DNA of 64,000 bases from Microvirga terrae. Lineage in GTDB: Bacteria > Pseudomonadota > Alphaproteobacteria > Rhizobiales > Beijerinckiaceae. This document shows positions 62,219 to 64,000 of this stretch, piece after piece. The first letter of the stretch is position 1; every line of letters begins with the position of its first letter. The position numbers were made by a program, and so were the translations under genes. The stretch spans positions 3,346,001 through 3,410,000 of the forward strand of contig NZ_CP102845.1 in the NCBI RefSeq assembly GCF_013307435.2, read 5' to 3'. Below the pieces are notes generated by a model. That model had not been told where the DNA came from. It saw only the letters and a list, made by a program, of their open reading frames with translations, and did no database searches.

Positions 62219-63481
62219 TCAGGATACGCGACGAAGAATGAGCGAAGCGTTAGTCCCGCCGAACCCGAAGGAGTTCGACAGGGCGACATTGACCTCCTTG
62301 CGCTTGGCCTGCTTGGGCACGAGGTCGATCGCCGTTTCCACCGACGGGTTATCGAGGTTGATGGTCGGTGGAATGATGCCGTCGCGCATGGCCAGGATCG
62401 AGAAGATCGCCTCGACGGCGCCGGCCGCCCCCAGAAGGTGTCCGATCGCCGACTTGGTGGACGACATGGAGAGCTTGCCGGCCGCATTGCCCACGATGCG
62501 CTCGACGGCCTTCAGCTCCAGCTCGTCGCCGAGCGGCGTCGACGTTCCGTGCGCGTTGACGTAGTCGATCTCGGAGACGTCGATGCCGGCCCGCTTGAGG
62601 GCCGCGGCCATGCAGCGATAGGCTCCGTCCCCGTCCTCGGACGGCGAGGTGATGTGGTAGGCGTCGCCCGACAGGCCATAGCCAATGACCTCGGCGTAGA
62701 TCTTGGCGCCGCGGGCCTTGGCGTGCTCGTATTCCTCCAGCACCACGACCCCGGCGCCCTCGCCCATGACGAAGCCGTCGCGGTCCTTGTCGTAGGGACG
62801 CGAGGCGCGGGTCGGATCGTCGTTGAAATTGGTGGACAGGGCCCGGCAGGCGGCGAAGCCCGCGATGGAGAGCCGGTTGATGGGCGATTCCGTGCCGCCG
62901 GCCACCATCACGTCCGCGTCGCCCAGGGCGATGAGGCGGGCCGCGTCGCCGATGGCATGGGAGCCGGTGGAGCAGGCCGTCACCACGGCGTGGTTCGGCC
63001 CCTTTAGGCCGTGCTCGATGGACACGTAGCCGCCGGCCAGGTTGATCAGGCGCCCGGGGATGAAGAAGGGCGAGATGCGGCGGGGGCCGCGCTCGATCAG
63101 GGTCGCCGAGGCTTCGTAGATGCCGCCGATGCCGCCAATGCCGGAGCCGATCAGCACGCCGGTCGCGCACTGGTCCTCGTACGACTTCGGCTCCCAGCCG
63201 GAATCCCGCAGGGCCATGGTGGAGGCCGCCATCGCATAGACGATGAACGGATCGACCTTCCGCTGCTCCTTGGGCTCCATCCACTCGTCGGCATTGAACG
63301 TGCCGGCGGAGCCGTCGCCCCGGGGGATCTGGCAGGCGATCTGACAGGCGAGATCGTCGACCTTGAAATCGGTGATTTTATTGGCGCCGCTCTGACCCTC
63401 GACGAGGCGGGACCATGTGGCGTCGACCCCGCTGCCGAGCGGCGTGACCATGCCAAGACCTGTAACGACTACCCGGCGCAT
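62219..63481 (-). CDS. fabF: 3-oxoacyl-ACP synthase II FabF
   Basis: The condensing enzyme that elongates acyl-ACP with malonyl-ACP in fatty-acid synthesis. It has 420 residues with catalytic Cys170 in VVTACSTGSHAIG, and His residues in NAHGTSTPLGDELE (about 310) and STKSAIGHLLGAAG (about 346). AGGAA lies before ATG 63481; the frame to 63529 crosses a hairpin and is not used. It is directly downstream of acpP with a hairpin between. Confidence 0.95.
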   Translation of the reverse strand: MRRVVVTGLGMVTPLGSGVDATWSRLVEGQSGANKITDFKVDDLACQIACQIPRGDGSAGTFNADEWMEPKEQRKVDPFIVYAMAASTMALRDSGWEPKSYEDQCATGVLIGSGIGGIGGIYEASATLIERGPRRISPFFIPGRLINLAGGYVSIEHGLKGPNHAVVTACSTGSHAIGDAARLIALGDADVMVAGGTESPINRLSIAGFAACRALSTNFNDDPTRASRPYDKDRDGFVMGEGAGVVVLEEYEHAKARGAKIYAEVIGYGLSGDAYHITSPSEDGDGAYRCMAAALKRAGIDVSEIDYVNAHGTSTPLGDELELKAVERIVGNAAGKLSMSSTKSAIGHLLGAAGAVEAIFSILAMRDGIIPPTINLDNPSVETAIDLVPKQAKRKEVNVALSNSFGFGGTNASLILRRVS

Positions 63482-63511
63482 GAATTCCTGCCCTATCGAT
63501 TCATAAAATTC

Positions 63512-63538
63512 GGGCGTCGAATGAGTCATCCGACGCCC
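63512..63538 (-). terminator. Hairpin between acpP and fabF (possible attenuator)
   Basis: GGGCGTCG (63512-63519) and CGACGCCC (63531-63538) form a perfect eight-pair stem with an 11-base loop. On the minus strand it is followed by GAATTTTATG, only weakly T-rich. It may allow partial termination so that the abundant carrier protein is made in excess of FabF. Confidence 0.5.
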
Positions 63539-63550
63539 TGTTTCAGCCCC

Positions 63551-63787
63551 TTAGGCTGCGTTCTTCTCGAGGAACCGGATGGCGTCGCCGACCGTCACGA
63601 TGGTCTCAGCCGCGTCGTCCGGGATCTCGACGTTGAACTCTTCCTCGAAAGCCATCACCAGTTCGACCGTGTCCAGGCTGTCGGCGCCCAGGTCGTCGAT
63701 GAAGTTGGCGTTGTCGGTCACCTTGTCGGCTTCGACGCCGAGGTGCTCGACAACAATCTTCTTCACGCGATCAGCGACGTCACTCAT
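63551..63787 (-). CDS. acpP: Acyl carrier protein AcpP
   Basis: A 78-residue acidic carrier for growing fatty acids. The 4'-phosphopantetheine attachment serine is Ser37 in [19 protein letters not shown]. The N-terminus [22 protein letters not shown] is characteristic of alphaproteobacterial AcpP. GAGGAAA precedes the ATG. First visible gene of the leftward acpP-fabF-mltG-yicC-gmk unit; its promoter must lie in 63788-64000. Confidence 0.97.
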   Translation of the reverse strand: MSDVADRVKKIVVEHLGVEADKVTDNANFIDDLGADSLDTVELVMAFEEEFNVEIPDDAAETIVTVGDAIRFLEKNAA

Positions 63788-64000
63788 CGTTTTTTCCTCA
63801 GTGGCTGCCGCCTCAGGAATTGGGCGGATTAAGAAATCAATTTAGATCAGCTGTTCAGCTGACAACGCTGAAACGGCCATCCTGCGCCGTGCAAAGCCGC
63901 ATTTTTAAGCGCCGGTCAACCCCTTTGACCTGATCGGGATCATGCTTAACACAAGCTTATCCTGTCTGGCGAGGGGTGAACGGCTCCTGCAAACAGATTC
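63788..64000. other. Leader of acpP; no gene seen
   Basis: These 213 bases hold the acpP ribosome site and presumably its promoter. I cannot identify convincing -35/-10 boxes or a gene on either strand before the window ends. Confidence 0.4.

Overview
The window is high-GC bacterial chromosome with alphaproteobacterial gene order (acpP-fabF-mltG-yicC-gmk, lptF-lptG-lptD-pdxA-rsmA, an aerobic-type cob cluster, and palindromic intergenic repeats of the kind common in Hyphomicrobiales). The overall picture best fits Methylobacteriaceae, perhaps a Microvirga-like genome; this is an inference from gene content and style, because no rRNA or other decisive marker is present. There is no tRNA, rRNA, insertion sequence, phage or CRISPR array that I can see. 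Nearly all of the sequence codes.

Layout: 1-8239 is a corrin-ring cluster (cobH end, cobI, cobJ, cobK, cobL, cobE, cobM, cbiD, cobA, cobB). cobK and cbiD lie on the opposite strand to the rest. cbiD, a gene first described from the anaerobic route, occupies the C1-methylation step that cobF performs in the classical aerobic route. 8326-8998 holds two tiny genes. 9245-17798 is one long operon: an AMP-forming acyl-CoA synthetase, a LIV-type ABC importer (ATPase, two permeases, binding protein, second ATPase) and a second, PaaK-like CoA ligase. It is probably an uptake-and-activation system for a carboxylic acid.

17799-22017 is a less conserved stretch: an outer-membrane beta-barrel protein, an HTH protein, an exported pentapeptide-repeat protein, a small lipoprotein and a membrane protein with a cyclic-nucleotide-binding domain. 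Two candidate small RNAs lie in its gaps. 22170-25028 is a ferric-type ABC importer without its ATPase; next come a membrane-anchored DJ-1/PfpI protein and an isochorismatase-fold hydrolase. 27042-28456 encodes both subunits of a 3-oxoacid CoA-transferase, followed by an AsmA-like protein and a polyamine-type ABC transporter (potGHI, no binding protein).

33728-40747 contains two complete drug-efflux modules facing each other. One is marR-MFS-HlyD on the + strand and the other is HlyD-DHA2 on the - strand controlled by a divergent tetR. They share a bidirectional terminator, and a near-ideal operator palindrome is visible at each regulator. 40707-49024 is mixed: a Crp/Fnr regulator, an ABC-F protein, several small or unknown proteins, an AAC(3)-I-like acetyltransferase, a secreted S10 peptidase and holC. 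A 1-kb gap here holds repeat copies and an SOS-box promoter with no obvious gene.

49092-64000 is core housekeeping: pepA, LPS export (lptF, lptG, lptD), pdxA, rsmA, ddl, and the acpP-fabF-mltG-yicC-gmk run on the - strand. surA, often found between lptD and pdxA, is absent there.

The most interesting leads are the two orphan regulatory sites (an EcfG-type promoter feeding a short terminated transcript at about 17.9-18.03 kb, and the SOS promoter at 48.2 kb), the PaaK-like ligase with an altered nucleotide loop, and the repeat family. I did not find a clearly new multi-gene defence or biosynthetic system.
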